Positions 20,582-30,456 of a DNA stretch of 64,000 nucleotides are shown here, one piece after another. The position numbers and the translations under genes were made by a program. The notes beneath the pieces were generated by a model. The model was not told where the DNA came from. It saw nothing but the letters and a program-made list of their open reading frames with translations, and ran no database searches. Position 1 is the first letter of the stretch. Every line of letters starts with the position of its first letter. This stretch comes from Engelhardtia mirabilis (lineage in GTDB: Bacteria > Planctomycetota > UBA1135 > GCA-002686595): positions 1,178,001 to 1,242,000 of the forward strand of contig CP036296.1 in assembly GCA_007751255.1 (NCBI GenBank), read 5' to 3'.

Positions 20582-22372
20582 TCAGGGGGTCCCGAGCAGC
20601 ACCGGCCCGCCGCTCGCCTGGATCGTGATCCGCTTGGTGCCGAGCCCACTCGTGAGGACGGCGACAAAGCTCGCGTTGCCGCTCACGAGGTTCAGGACTC
20701 CGTCCTCCGGGGTCTCGGCGACGGCCTTGGGCAGGCCGTCGAGCAGACTCAAGCTCATCGAGTAGGGACTCAACTTGGAGCCGACCACCAGGCCGCCCGC
20801 TGTTGGCGCGGCCCAGACCCCGAGCGCGCGATGGACGTCCAGCATGCCGCCGGTCACCGTCTTGCCGGCCAGCGTCGGCTGAGGCCGCGCCGCATTGAGA
20901 AGGCGGCCCTTGACGCGCCACCACTCGAGGTCGGGGTAGCGCGACAAGATCAGCCCAGCGGCCCCCGCAACGTGCGGCGCGGCCATCGAGGTGCCGGTCT
21001 TGTAGCCGTAGCCGTTGCTGTTGACGGTGCTGAAGATGTCGTACCCCGGGGCCCCGAGGTCGACGGTGGTCGGACCCCAGCTGCTACCGCCGAAACAAAA
21101 GACGAAACAGTCCTAGTAGAGGTCACCGTCGTCTTCGATGTTGGCGACGCTGATGATGTTGTCGAGGTCGTAGCAGGACGGGTACAGCGGGGTGACGTCC
21201 GTGTCGACCCAGTCGTTGCCGGCCGCCGCGACCACGAGGTGCCCGAAGGCCTGCGACGCCAGGATCAGGTCGTACGCTGCCTGATTGAAGCTCGGTCCGC
21301 CATAGCTGTGATTGGACACCCGAGCGCCGTTGGCCACGGCGTAGTCGAGGGCCAGGGGTGCGTTGCTGATGAAATTGCAGTCTCCAGGGGTCTGGCACTT
21401 CAGCGCCATCACCAGGCAGTCCCAGCTGACGCCGACGACACCCACGTTGTTGTCGCCCTGGGCTCCGACCGTGCCAGCGACATGGGTCCCGTGGTCGGAG
21501 CAGTCGGGGAGCGGGATGTTGTCGCCAGGGAGGCTGCTGAAGTCCCAGCCGTGCAGGTCATCGATGAACCCGTTCTTGTCGTCGTCCTCGCCGTTGTCGG
21601 GGACCTCGAGCGAGTTGGTCCGGTGGTTGCCGGCCAGGTCCGGGTGGACGAAATCGACGCCGGAGTCGATGACCGCGATCGTGATGTCGTTGCTGCCCCG
21701 GTGCTCGTCCCAAGCGAACTCGGCGTTGGAACCGCCGTGGCTCGGACCCTGTCCACCTTGCATGCCCCACTGGGTTCCGTCGACGAAGGAGGGGTCGTTC
21801 GAGTCCAAGCCCGGTCGAGCTCGGTAGCTCGGCTCAGCGTAGAGCGTGTCGGGATGGTCCAGGTAGCGCTGGATCGTCTGCTCGACGTCGAAGCGGTCGA
21901 CACGCACGAGGTGCAGGTCGGACACGAGTCGTGACGTCCAGAGGACATCGCCGATCCCGGCCAGGGCGTGGGCCGCCCCGCGAGCTGTATCGGGCGTGCC
22001 GGGTAGGAAGCGCACGAAGGCGGATTCGGGCTCGTAGTCGTCTCCCGCCAGCACCCGGAACGACCGCTTGTCGTAGACCGGCGCCTCGTCACGGATCCAA
22101 TCGAGCCGCGGCTCGAGGCCCGGGACGTCCTGACGGACCGCCTCGGCGCGGGAGAACTGGAAGATCTGGGCCTGGGCGGGAGTGCCGTGCCCAGCGCACA
22201 TGGCAACCAGTCCGAGCAGGACGATGGAGGGACGGAAGGGAGGCCGGGAATGCCGCGGTCTGGCGGAGATCTTCCGCGACGTGCAGGCGTGGATCCCGGG
22301 GCCATCGAAGGTCTCGGACGGATTGGACTTCATGCTGGCCGCAGCCTGGATCCAACTCGGGAAGAGCTCCAT
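20582..22372 (-). pseudogene. Subtilisin-like S8 serine protease interrupted by an in-frame TAG
   Basis: One reading frame runs from 22372 to 20582 with a single interruption, a TAG at 21113-21115. The first part (419 residues) contains an N-terminal signal-like stretch (about residues 45-68), a pro-region, the catalytic Asp in AVIDSGVDF and the catalytic His in HGTHVAGT. After the stop the same frame continues with FGGSSWGP, a VDLGAPG segment and the catalytic Ser in GTSMAAPHVAG, then a short C-terminal module. Because Ser lies beyond the stop, the upstream product alone cannot be active. A short direct repeat (TGTTTCG twice) next to the stop suggests a small local duplication or substitution. 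Coding bias is preserved on both sides, so the lesion is recent, or it is a sequencing error. It lies 55 bp after the beta-helix gene. Confidence 0.85.
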
Positions 22373-22427
22373 CGTCGCGACGGCCGCCGCGCCGCCCGGG
22401 AGCAGGCTGGCTCCGCCGTAGGACTCA

Positions 22428-24050
22428 TCACTCGACGCGAACCGCGCCGCCCGACGAGATCAGCCGCGCGGGCGCGCTGAAGAGCGTTGCGGGCTCGGCA
22501 TACGTCCCGCCGGTGATCGCGACCGTTCCTCCGCCGGCGACGCCGATGCCGCTCGTGATGGTGTCCAGCGGGGTACCGAAGGACCCGAAGCCGCCCCGAC
22601 TGCCGAGCTGAGCGCTGACGTAGGCGGCTGGCAGGATGGGGGCGGGGCCCGCGCCGTACTCGAATGCGCCCATGTCGATGACGGGCTCGCCGGCCGGGCC
22701 GAGCGTGCCCGTGTCGACCGTCGCGACATCGTCGTGGTAACGCGGGTTGCCGTCTCGATCGACGAGCACCGCGGGGTCGGTAAGCGCGGCGAGCGACGCC
22801 GAGTCCCCGGCGTCGATGCAGGGTGACGTGGCGCTCAGGCGATAGTCCATCTGCAGCTCGGCAACGAACTCCGGATCGGCGTAGATGTTGCCGCCGGGAG
22901 TGATGTCCCCTTTCGGGAAGTTCGAGTACGTGGCGCTCGTCGTCCCCAAGAACGGGTTCTTGGACTGGCCGACCGGGGTGGCGATCGAGCCGACGACGCT
23001 GCAATTCGTCCCCCCCCAGGCGTAGACCGAGTCGCCAAGGCCAGGGCCGCTGTTCTGGCCGTGCGATCCGGTGGAACCGCCCGCTGAGCTACAGAACAGG
23101 CCCGTGGCCCCCGCCCCGCCCGGGCCCCCGAAACCGCTGCTACCGCCGTACCCCGCGCTGGCGGACGTGAAGACGCACTGCCGGATGTCGACGGTCCCAC
23201 CACCTGTACCGACTGGGCTGACCAAGACGCCTCCTCCGTATCCGCCGACGCCCCCATTCCCGCCCTTGCCACCGGACGCGCCGTCTGCCGTGCAGTCGAT
23301 GGAGTTGGAGTATGCGTCCCCTCCAGGGCCCCCGGCTCCGCCCGCGCCACCGTTGCCGGCCGAGTTGAGCCTGAAGACGCATTGGTGGACGAGCATGTCG
23401 CCGCCGCTCACGAAGATTGCTCCTCCGTCGCCCCCGTGGCCTCCGGCGCCACCCGGTCCTCCTGAGGTCGGATTGTAGATAGCGATCAGCCCGAATTCGC
23501 CGTCGAAGCCCGCGCCGCCCGCACCGCCGGGGCCTCCATCCCCAGCCCGGTTCTCTGCCAGGATGCAGTTCACGATCCTCGGGCTCCCCGGCGACGACGC
23601 GAAGATTGCCCCGCCAGCCTCCCCGGCGCCTCCGTCCTGTCCTGGCCAACCGGAGGTCGTCGCCCCACTGACCGAGTCATAGATCCCCGGCAGCCCGGGA
23701 AGGCCGAAGAACCCGTCCGGGGCCCTTCCGTGCGTGAGCGTGAGTCCGGAGATCGTCGGAGACTCGGTGATCAGCATCACGCGCCCCATGTGTTTGGCGT
23801 CGATCACCGTTACCTCGGGGCCGAGCACGCCTTGGATCGTGATGCTCTTCGCGACGACCAAGTCGTGCTCGTCGTAGATCCCGGGGGACACGAGGACGGT
23901 GTCGCCGGTGTTCGAGGCATCGATCGCCGACTGGATCGTCGCGTACTGCATCGGCACGAAGCGGGTCGTCTGCGCGAGCGCGGGGGCGCCGAGAGTCGCC
24001 AGGGACAAGAGGGGCACGGCGGCGCGCGTCAACGAGAGTTTGCGGAGCAT
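22428..24050 (-). CDS. Secreted glycine-rich beta-helix protein
   Basis: The protein has 540 residues from the ATG at 24050. A signal peptide (about residues 1-26, ending APALAQ) is followed by a pectate-lyase-like right-handed beta-helix opening (QYATIQSAIDASNTGDTVLV, then GIYDEHDLVV). From about 120 to 370 the coils are interrupted by long glycine-rich inserts of the form GGAGGAGGPGGDA. Segments GGAIFASS, GGAIFVSG and GGGVLVSP mark successive coils. An ending resembling other beta-helix proteins (SPCIDAGDSA, VIDMGAFEYG) follows. It is presumably a cell-surface or secreted protein. Upstream and divergent is the remnant of a kinase gene, so its regulator may be lost. The open frame extends to 24518, but the start at the signal peptide is preferred. 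Confidence 0.85.
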   Translation of the reverse strand: MLRKLSLTRAAVPLLSLATLGAPALAQTTRFVPMQYATIQSAIDASNTGDTVLVSPGIYDEHDLVVAKSITIQGVLGPEVTVIDAKHMGRVMLITESPTISGLTLTHGRAPDGFFGLPGLPGIYDSVSGATTSGWPGQDGGAGEAGGAIFASSPGSPRIVNCILAENRAGDGGPGGAGGAGFDGEFGLIAIYNPTSGGPGGAGGHGGDGGAIFVSGGDMLVHQCVFRLNSAGNGGAGGAGGPGGDAYSNSIDCTADGASGGKGGNGGVGGYGGGVLVSPVGTGGGTVDIRQCVFTSASAGYGGSSGFGGPGGAGATGLFCSSAGGSTGSHGQNSGPGLGDSVYAWGGTNCSVVGSIATPVGQSKNPFLGTTSATYSNFPKGDITPGGNIYADPEFVAELQMDYRLSATSPCIDAGDSASLAALTDPAVLVDRDGNPRYHDDVATVDTGTLGPAGEPVIDMGAFEYGAGPAPILPAAYVSAQLGSRGGFGSFGTPLDTITSGIGVAGGGTVAITGGTYAEPATLFSAPARLISSGGAVRVE

Positions 24051-24277
24051 GGGAGAGCCATCCGGCTGTCGGTGGTGAGGGACCTGAGAGCTCGACGCGC
24101 CCTCTACTTGGATCCACGCAGTGCGCGAGGATTCGGGCAGCGATTCTCGGGTTTTGTCCTGTACGGCGCGGCCGAGGGACCACGCGCCGGAGCGTGCGCC
24201 GCGGGCGCCATTCGAGACTTCGCGGATGCAGCGACCCCGACGCTGCTCGACACGCGGATCGGCACCTGGGGGGCCAG

Positions 24278-24558
24278 GTGTCCGAGTACCTGCACTCCAG
24301 AGCCGCCCGCGTGTTCGAAGCGGCCGTTGAGCTTTCCGCAGGGCAGCGCGGAGCGTTCCTGGACCAGGCCTGTGCCGGGAAACCGGAGCTGCGCGTTGTC
24401 GTTGAGCGGCTCCTCGCGCACGATTCTGACAGCAGCGAGTTTCTCGGCGAGCACGAGGTCGCGTCCGCCCGCGAAGTTCGCGGAGCCTGTTCGACGACGA
24501 CCACGATTCGCTGCTCACCGTCGAATGGGCCTCCGAGGGCCCGGCGTCGGACCAGTAG
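24278..24558 (+). pseudogene. Remnant of a Ser/Thr kinase gene (N-terminal region only)
   Basis: From the GTG at 24278 the frame encodes about 70 residues that match the N-terminal domain preceding the kinase domain in the intact kinase at 31051. Both show the order A-x-V-F-x-A-A/Q-VEL, then G/A-FL-x-A/R-ACG/A, then L-R-x-V-VERLL and S-x-FLGE. No kinase domain follows. After about 24485 the plausible frame shifts, and an acidic tail (SLFDDDHDSLLTVEWASEG) ends at TAG 24556-24558, as if an internal deletion joined the start of the gene to its end or to another gene. It faces the beta-helix gene as the two intact kinase operons face theirs. The homology is read by eye. Confidence 0.6.
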
Positions 24559-24603
24559 ACGGCGAGCGAGGATCGCTAAGGTGCGCCTCGCCCGCCGGCG
24601 AAC

Positions 24604-25326
24604 TCACTCGATGCGGATCGACCCCTCGAGCGTGCGCAACTGGGTGGGGAAGTCGATCAACCCCAGAGGCTTCGCGTCGTTTCCGGCCTCGAACTCGATC
24701 AGGGTCGGCTTGTAGATGAGCGGAAGCAGGAGCAGCGCGCTCGTATCGAACGAGCTCACCTGGCGTTGCTCTCCGCCGTTCAGCAGGTGCATTCCAAACC
24801 TGTTCCACAGGAGATCGGGCGTGCGGACCGACAGGCTCGCGACGTCCTGGATGAAATCGGGGTAGGCGTTGAGGTTCGCCAAGGAGCCGATGCCGCCGAG
24901 CGGAAGGTCGTCCTCGTCAAAGCCCTCGTCTTCCCAGAGTTTGACGGTGACTCCGGGCGGCAGGCGCCAGCTCAGGCTCTGCACGGCGTTGGAGAAGTCG
25001 CACGGCGCCCCGGCGCAAGGGCCGGGCAGGGTCGAGAAGTGCGTCCAGTCCTCGTAGTAGAAGTCGACGGGGTCGAGCTCGACGCGATGACCCTGGAAGT
25101 TCTCCTCCGAGTACAGCGTGACGGAGCCGCTCGCGATCGTCGGTGGGGTGAGGTACGGACTGCGCGGCGCGTGCCACTCGCCAAATGCGACGTAGTCCAT
25201 GTTGTCGGACGGCCACGTCGCGACGTTCCAGTTCTCGACGCCCACGCCGTAGTGTTCGATCGCATCGAGGAGCAGCTCGCCGCTCGGGCTAAGGGATCTG
25301 TGGCCCGGATTCGGGGGCTGCCTCAC
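24604..25326 (-). CDS. Beta/gamma-crystallin-like protein
   Basis: The protein has about 240 residues. Residues ~60-110 contain a beta/gamma-crystallin-type unit (GSVTLYSEENFQGHRVEL, later NAVQSLSWRLPPGVTVKLWED), with the Tyr/Phe-x-Gly arrangement that forms the Greek-key core; such domains often bind calcium. The remainder has no recognised motif. The start is uncertain: GTG at 25326 is taken, and the frame is open to 25392, overlapping the previous gene. No signal peptide is visible, although all other genes in this unit encode exported proteins, so the 5' end may have been lost or fused. It is the last gene of a four-gene minus-strand unit. Confidence 0.6.
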   Translation of the reverse strand: MRQPPNPGHRSLSPSGELLLDAIEHYGVGVENWNVATWPSDNMDYVAFGEWHAPRSPYLTPPTIASGSVTLYSEENFQGHRVELDPVDFYYEDWTHFSTLPGPCAGAPCDFSNAVQSLSWRLPPGVTVKLWEDEGFDEDDLPLGGIGSLANLNAYPDFIQDVASLSVRTPDLLWNRFGMHLLNGGEQRQVSSFDTSALLLLPLIYKPTLIEFEAGNDAKPLGLIDFPTQLRTLEGSIRIE

Positions 25327-25349
25327 ATTGGCACCGCGCGGCGAGGGCG

Positions 25350-26999
25350 TCAATCGACCCCCAACACGGCCGCCCCTCCGTTGGAAGTCCATTTCGCCTT
25401 CTGGGTCAGCTTCATGCTGCCCGCGTAGCTTCCGGGGGACAGCTGCACCCCTTCGGCGCCCGCGTTGGGCATCCCCGCCGTACCGGGGAAACGCGTCGCC
25501 AGCGCTTCATCGGCATGTCGGGGATCGGGGAAGGGCTGATAGGAAGTGCCATAGCCATGACTACCGGGAGGCAAGTCAGCAACATGCAGGATGTCGTCGC
25601 CAAATGACACGATGTCTGTCCCACCCGTAGTCATATAGCCGCTTGCGCTGTACCGGGTGAGCCTCAGCTGATTCACCGCATTCATCTCGATTCCGGCGAA
25701 GACTCCCCAATCCACAAACGAACCAGGCTCCTCGTCTCCAGAACCTCGCGCCGCACCCAGAATGTAGTTTGGAATCACCTTCATGGAGCCTGCGGGGGTT
25801 GGGTCGGCCCAGTTGTACTTCCAATGCTGCTTGTCATGATAGGCATTGGTGTGGACGTGCCCTGACAGGATCGCCGCAACGTTGTACGGCTGAAGCACCT
25901 CCCAATAGGCCAATCGCTCGCTTTCGGAGATGTCCAGATGTTGCCCTTCCGAGCATGAACCGCACCATTCTTGCTCCGATGCAAGGTGGTAGTGATGGAT
26001 GAGAACGACAGGCCTCCCCGAAGTGCCCACGTTGAGCAGCAGGTCCGCCTGCAAGAAGGCAAGGCTGTCATAGGTCGGGAGTGGGCTGCCATCATGATTG
26101 AAAATCGTCCCCTGCGAATCGCCCATTCCGGGCGCCAGCCCGAGCTGAACGAAGTGGACATCGTGCCAATCCCACGAGTAGTGCGGCGCCTTCACGGGGA
26201 TAGGGTCCTGCGGGAACGGCATTGGGAAGAACACTGCATCGACCGCAGAAGACATGGACCGGCTCGTAACTCGGTTTCGCTCTGTCAGGTTGGGGATGAC
26301 CTTGAGCGGGTTCGAGAACGTGAACAAACCACCACCGAGCAGGTCATGATTCCCGACTGAATCAAAGACGAATCGGTCTAGACCGATGAGTGAATCCAAG
26401 TAGGCGTCAAATTCAACCGACCTGGCGTTCTGCGTCAGGTCGCCCGCCATGACGATCCCTCGATATGCCGGGGACTCGGGCGGCCCCAGCAGGTTGAACA
26501 TCTGCTGATGGGTGGCATCCGCGATCTCCTCCCAGACGAACTGATCTTCGTAGAACTGGCAGTCTGCGGACCCAAGAAACTTCACGTTACGAACCGTGTC
26601 CGATCGATGTGCATCCGAAGTCGCGTACTCCACGCCAGTGCCGTCGATCGCTGACAGGTACAGCCCACCGAAGAGCCACGGCGTCGATTCACTTCTCAGC
26701 GCAACGACGCCCTCGTTCTGCAGGCCATATACGATCCCTTCGTAGTCGAAGTAGCTCCCGGAACCTAGAAACGGGTCCAGGTCCGTGCGCGCTCGGAGCG
26801 CCAGGCCTGTCACGTCAGAGAGTATCCAATGAACGCCACCAGCAGGCACGAAGATGTCACTGGAGAAGACGCCCATGGAACCGACGCTCATGTAGACGTC
26901 GGCAGAGCTTTGGTTGGAGAAGAGGACGTCGGCCTGGGCAGTCAGGGTCAGGGTCGATCCCGCGAGCAAAGGGCCCAGCAAGCCGACTGCGCGTTGCAT
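25350..26999 (-). CDS. Secreted calcineurin-like metallophosphoesterase
   Basis: The protein has 549 residues from the ATG at 26999, which gives a perfect signal peptide (MQRAVGLLGPLLAGSTLTLT, cleavage after AQA) and has AAAGG upstream. An ATG at 27086 is the alternative. Metallophosphoesterase motifs appear in order: SADCQFYED (metal Asp), MAGDLTQN, VGNHDLL, LIHHYHLA and LSGHVHTNAYH. The N-terminal ~130 residues are a separate beta-rich module. GC content is visibly lower and codon choice more relaxed than in the neighbours, which suggests recent acquisition. By family it hydrolyses phosphomonoesters or diesters outside the cytoplasm. It lies in a unit with the collagen-like gene upstream. 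Confidence 0.85.
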   Translation of the reverse strand: MQRAVGLLGPLLAGSTLTLTAQADVLFSNQSSADVYMSVGSMGVFSSDIFVPAGGVHWILSDVTGLALRARTDLDPFLGSGSYFDYEGIVYGLQNEGVVALRSESTPWLFGGLYLSAIDGTGVEYATSDAHRSDTVRNVKFLGSADCQFYEDQFVWEEIADATHQQMFNLLGPPESPAYRGIVMAGDLTQNARSVEFDAYLDSLIGLDRFVFDSVGNHDLLGGGLFTFSNPLKVIPNLTERNRVTSRSMSSAVDAVFFPMPFPQDPIPVKAPHYSWDWHDVHFVQLGLAPGMGDSQGTIFNHDGSPLPTYDSLAFLQADLLLNVGTSGRPVVLIHHYHLASEQEWCGSCSEGQHLDISESERLAYWEVLQPYNVAAILSGHVHTNAYHDKQHWKYNWADPTPAGSMKVIPNYILGAARGSGDEEPGSFVDWGVFAGIEMNAVNQLRLTRYSASGYMTTGGTDIVSFGDDILHVADLPPGSHGYGTSYQPFPDPRHADEALATRFPGTAGMPNAGAEGVQLSPGSYAGSMKLTQKAKWTSNGGAAVLGVD

Positions 27000-27097
27000 G
27001 CAGGCCGTGACCTTTGGATGCTCCCAAAGCCACCGAGATGAGGTGTGGGGCCTCTCCATGTCGCCAGTGAACTGTTGATGAGCCATGGTTCGTTGTC

Positions 27098-29404
27098 TCA
27101 CTGGAGGTTGACGAGCACGAGCACGAGCCCGGTGCCCTCGTCGAGGTTCGACATTGCCTTGCCCAGCACGGCGCCGTCCCAGCGCTCTCCGTGGGTAGCC
27201 TTCATCGCATGGCCTGCGAGGCTCGCGGTCGTCAGTCGATCGCCGGCGCGGATCGCACCGTTTTCGTCGCTGGCGTGGACCCACACGCGACCCGTCATCG
27301 CGACCTTCGTGTCGCCTTCGAGCTCGCCTTCCTGGGACAAGCACAGGCCAGCCTGCACGCCTCCGGCTCCGGAGACGACGCCCGCGACCTTGCGGTCGTA
27401 CGGCTCGCTCGAAGCGACGAGTTCGCCGGGGTTGTCCGCGTCGATCACGACGACCGTGCCGGGCTCCAGGACCGGACCGCTCGTCTCGAAGCGCTCGACG
27501 ATGTCCGCGCCGCCGCGGATCTCGAGCACGTTGACGCTGAACAGGCTCGTGCCGTTGACCGAGAGCTCGTCGGTTGCCGATGAGTACATCATCCGCGCGC
27601 CGTAGTCGGACTGAGTGCTGGACTTGAAGTCGATGAAGGACGGACTGCCGGACGGCGACACGATCTCGATGGCGCCATTTCCGGCTAAGTTCTTGCCGAG
27701 GTGGACACCCGCGACGGTGGGGTTGTCAACGATGCTTCCGGTGAGCTGCGCTGGTCCGGATACCGACATCGTGCCGGCGACCGCCACGTTGCCGTCGAGC
27801 GTCGCCGCTCCGGAGGCGTGGAGCGTTCCGGCAACGTCGAGTCGGTAGTTCGGACTCAGCGTCCCGACGCCGAAGTCTCCCGCAGGAGTAAGGGCGGCGT
27901 TGCCGAAGCTGTTGTTGGTGAAGAAGATCAGCGGGCTGTTGGAGAAGGTGCCGTACCAACCGCCGGATCCGTTCGCGTAGCTGCCCACCGAGACCGAGCC
28001 CGCGCGCTGCACGAATCCGCGCTCACCCGAGTTCGTGGCGACGGTGAGGCGTTCGCTGGCCGTCGACGTTCCGATCGCCACGTTGCCCCCGCTGTAGAAG
28101 GCGTTGGAACCGCTGAGGCCCCACACGGACGTGCCGGCCGGCCCCATGGGTCCGATGGGCCCCTCCGGACCGATCGGGCCGGTCGGGCCCTGCGATCCGG
28201 CCGGCCCCTGCGGACCCTGCGCACCATCGGCTCCCGCCGGACCCTGGGGGCCATCGGCTCCCATCGGGCCGACAGGGCCCTCCGGGCCAGCAGGCCCGAC
28301 CATGGTCGCGGTCGATTGCAGCGTGCCGTCCGGGAATTGGAAGCCGCCGAGCCCGGAGCGGACCGTGCCGTAGACGTCGAGGGTCGTCGTCGGGGTCGTG
28401 CCGATCCCGACCTCGCCGGCGCTGGTCACGATGACCCGCGGCTGATCGTTCGTCTCGACGACGAACGAACCATCGAGGTCCTGTCCGATGTCGACGTAGT
28501 CGGGGCTCGCGCCATTGAAGCGCAGCTGCGGACCCGCCAGCTCACTCGTCAGCCCCGCGACGAGTTGGCTCGCGCCGTCATCCGGGAAGTCGAACAGCCG
28601 CAGCTGGCCGCCGTTGGGGCCCCTCACGTCGAGCAGGGCGGTGGGAATCCCGCCGATGCCGACGTTGCCCTGGTCGTAGTAGACGTCCGTGAAGATCTGC
28701 TGGAACGGCGATGCCCCCTCCGGTCCTTGCGGTCCTTGCGGTCCTTGCGGCCCGATCGGGCCTTCCGCACCGTCGTCGCCCGCGGGTCCCTGGGGACCGA
28801 TCGGGCCGGGCCCGCCGTCGAGGCCGGCGGGGCCCTGCACACCGGCCGGACCCGGGTCGCCCTGCGGCCCCTGAGGACCAACCGGACCGATGAGGCCGCT
28901 GCTCGAGCCGATCCACGCGCCGCTGGCATCGACGACCGGCAAGCCGTTGATCGCGATCGAGTTCGGGTTGATGTCGAGCGCGTCGACGCTCAGGGCCTTG
29001 CTCGCGGTCTCGGCGTGGATCGCGTACGGGGCGCTGGTGAGCCGCTGGCGCGGGACCGACTCCGAGTCGGTGCCGTAGGTCACGCCCAGGAAGAGGCTGG
29101 CGTTGGTCTCGAACAGGGCGGCCGGAAAGGCGACCTGGCTGCCGAGGGCGGCCGACAGCAGGCCGTCGGTGACGGCCAGGGACTGGGTCTCGCTCCAAAG
29201 TGCCGTGCCGCCGATCGCCAGGTCGTAGACGGCGAAGGTGACGTCGAGCGCGGGATCGTCGACCGGCGCGCCGCCGCCATCGAGCAGACGGCCTTGGAAC
29301 TGGAGCAGGCCCGGGGGGTCCCCGGGAGTGGCGCTTGCGGGCGAGGTCAGCTGGAGGGCCAGACCGAGGGCGAGGGAGGCGGTTCCGAGTTGGCGCAGGT
29401 GCAT
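27098..29404 (-). CDS. Secreted collagen-like protein with tail-fibre-type repeats
   Basis: The protein has 768 residues. A signal peptide (about 1-25, ending SPASA) is followed by a domain often found at the start of such proteins ([29 protein letters not shown]). Two runs of collagen-like Gly-X-Y triplets lie at about 173-230 and 370-424. Between and after them are segments typical of trimeric fibres ([44 protein letters not shown]). The C-terminal ~130 residues ([29 protein letters not shown]) resemble a compact beta domain seen at the end of related proteins. It probably trimerises and extends from the cell surface. The unit's first gene is 33 bp upstream. Confidence 0.85.
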   Translation of the reverse strand: MHLRQLGTASLALGLALQLTSPASATPGDPPGLLQFQGRLLDGGGAPVDDPALDVTFAVYDLAIGGTALWSETQSLAVTDGLLSAALGSQVAFPAALFETNASLFLGVTYGTDSESVPRQRLTSAPYAIHAETASKALSVDALDINPNSIAINGLPVVDASGAWIGSSSGLIGPVGPQGPQGDPGPAGVQGPAGLDGGPGPIGPQGPAGDDGAEGPIGPQGPQGPQGPEGASPFQQIFTDVYYDQGNVGIGGIPTALLDVRGPNGGQLRLFDFPDDGASQLVAGLTSELAGPQLRFNGASPDYVDIGQDLDGSFVVETNDQPRVIVTSAGEVGIGTTPTTTLDVYGTVRSGLGGFQFPDGTLQSTATMVGPAGPEGPVGPMGADGPQGPAGADGAQGPQGPAGSQGPTGPIGPEGPIGPMGPAGTSVWGLSGSNAFYSGGNVAIGTSTASERLTVATNSGERGFVQRAGSVSVGSYANGSGGWYGTFSNSPLIFFTNNSFGNAALTPAGDFGVGTLSPNYRLDVAGTLHASGAATLDGNVAVAGTMSVSGPAQLTGSIVDNPTVAGVHLGKNLAGNGAIEIVSPSGSPSFIDFKSSTQSDYGARMMYSSATDELSVNGTSLFSVNVLEIRGGADIVERFETSGPVLEPGTVVVIDADNPGELVASSEPYDRKVAGVVSGAGGVQAGLCLSQEGELEGDTKVAMTGRVWVHASDENGAIRAGDRLTTASLAGHAMKATHGERWDGAVLGKAMSNLDEGTGLVLVLVNLQ

Positions 29405-29437
29405 GATCGTCTCGAATCGAGTTGGGGGAGTGACCGG

Positions 29438-30304
29438 TCAGCCGCCGATCGGGGTCGACAGCCGGTTCGTGAAGGACCCGGTGAGAGGGGCGAAGTTCGT
29501 CAGTTCGAAGCCCTGCCACTGGAAGGCCAGACCCACCAGGTTCGGGTCCTTGGGCAGCGGGAAGCCCCACACCTGCGGCTCGGGACCCGCGAAGGTCGAG
29601 GAGGTCGGAGACAGGAAGAAGCCGAGCATCTCGAAGGCGCCGTCGAGGCCGCCGATCGGCAGCACGACTCCGGGAATCGCCACGCCGATGTAGAGGTCGA
29701 TCAGGGCGCCCGGAGTGGCGTACATCGCGATCTCGTACGGGGCGCCGATGCGCAGCTCGGCCGGCGCGGTCAGAGCCGGCGTGTAGACGTAGGCGTCGGT
29801 GGCCGTGGCCGTGGTCAGGCCGTCGCCGACGGTCACGTCGGAGGCGCCGAGCGGGTTGCCGTAGACGTTCACGCCCGGCGGGGTGACCAGGCTCAGCTCG
29901 GTGTCGCTCACGACGGTGACGCCGGAGGCCGCCGCGCCGCCGACCTCGACCGAGATCGGGCCGCCACCCAGGAAGCCGGAGCCGACGACGGTGACGGTGT
30001 CGCCGCCCGCCTTGCTGCCGCTGCCCTGGAGGACGCCGAAGACCGCGGGGCCCGGCGGCGCGAAGCCGTTCTCGCTCCACAGGGCGCCGCCGCGGAAGCT
30101 GTAGTTGGCCGAGCTCGAGGCCGTGGCGCCGCCGGCGAAGGCCAGGCTGGTCTCAGCCGCATAGCCGGCCGAGCCTGTGGCACCGCCGGCGCTGTTCAGG
30201 TTGCCCGCCGGCGCGATCGAGGACTCCGACCCCGAGACACCCGATTGGGCGCTCACGATCGGAGCCAGGGCGCTCGCGGCGCAGATCAGGAAGAGTGACT
30301 TCAT
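29438..30304 (-). CDS. Secreted protein with an IPT/TIG domain
   Basis: The protein has 288 residues. The signal peptide is MKSLFLICAASALAPIVSA. Residues ~20-75 are Gly/Ser/Ala-rich and probably extended. Residues ~82-170 form one IPT/TIG Ig-like fold (AVFGVLQGSGSKAGGDTVTV, VVGSGFLGG, VVSDTELSLVTPP). The last ~110 residues are a beta-rich module of the type shared by secreted proteins in this window (GAPYEIAMYATPGALIDLYI to the end). It is the first gene of the minus-strand unit 30304-24604 and is divergent from the sigma factor gene at 30457, with a 152-bp shared promoter region. Confidence 0.8.
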   Translation of the reverse strand: MKSLFLICAASALAPIVSAQSGVSGSESSIAPAGNLNSAGGATGSAGYAAETSLAFAGGATASSSANYSFRGGALWSENGFAPPGPAVFGVLQGSGSKAGGDTVTVVGSGFLGGGPISVEVGGAAASGVTVVSDTELSLVTPPGVNVYGNPLGASDVTVGDGLTTATATDAYVYTPALTAPAELRIGAPYEIAMYATPGALIDLYIGVAIPGVVLPIGGLDGAFEMLGFFLSPTSSTFAGPEPQVWGFPLPKDPNLVGLAFQWQGFELTNFAPLTGSFTNRLSTPIGG

Positions 30305-30442
30305 GGGATTCCGAGTGCGTGTCGTGGATGGAGAGCCGTCACGGCCTGCTCCAATCCAGCCACGGAATCCGCGCCGGCGGGGGGCAGCGGCGGCGCGGCC
30401 GATTCGCCGCGCTCGGCCTCAGCCCCTTTCGTGGACGGGGGT

Positions 30443-30456
30443 TACAATGCGAACTC
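30443..30456 (+). promoter_or_regulatory. Possible -10 element for a leaderless sigma factor gene
   Basis: TACAAT at 30443-30448 is a good -10 hexamer and lies 8 bases ahead of the GTG chosen as start, so transcription would begin at or next to the start codon. No convincing -35 hexamer is visible. A similar arrangement precedes the sigma gene at 40427. Confidence 0.35.

Noticed and set aside
21113-21115. TAG in the S8 protease read as pyrrolysine
   Set aside because: No pyl genes are in view and the stop is not at a catalytic position; a mutation or error is simpler.
23071-23660. Repetitive GGC/GCC-rich tract as a possible CRISPR or satellite repeat
   Set aside because: It is the coding sequence of glycine-rich inserts in the beta-helix protein; no spacer structure.
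27701-30298. Plus-strand open frame of over 850 codons antisense to the collagen-like and TIG genes
   Set aside because: Shadow of Gly-X-Y and other repeats on the opposite strand; no start context or protein-like pattern.
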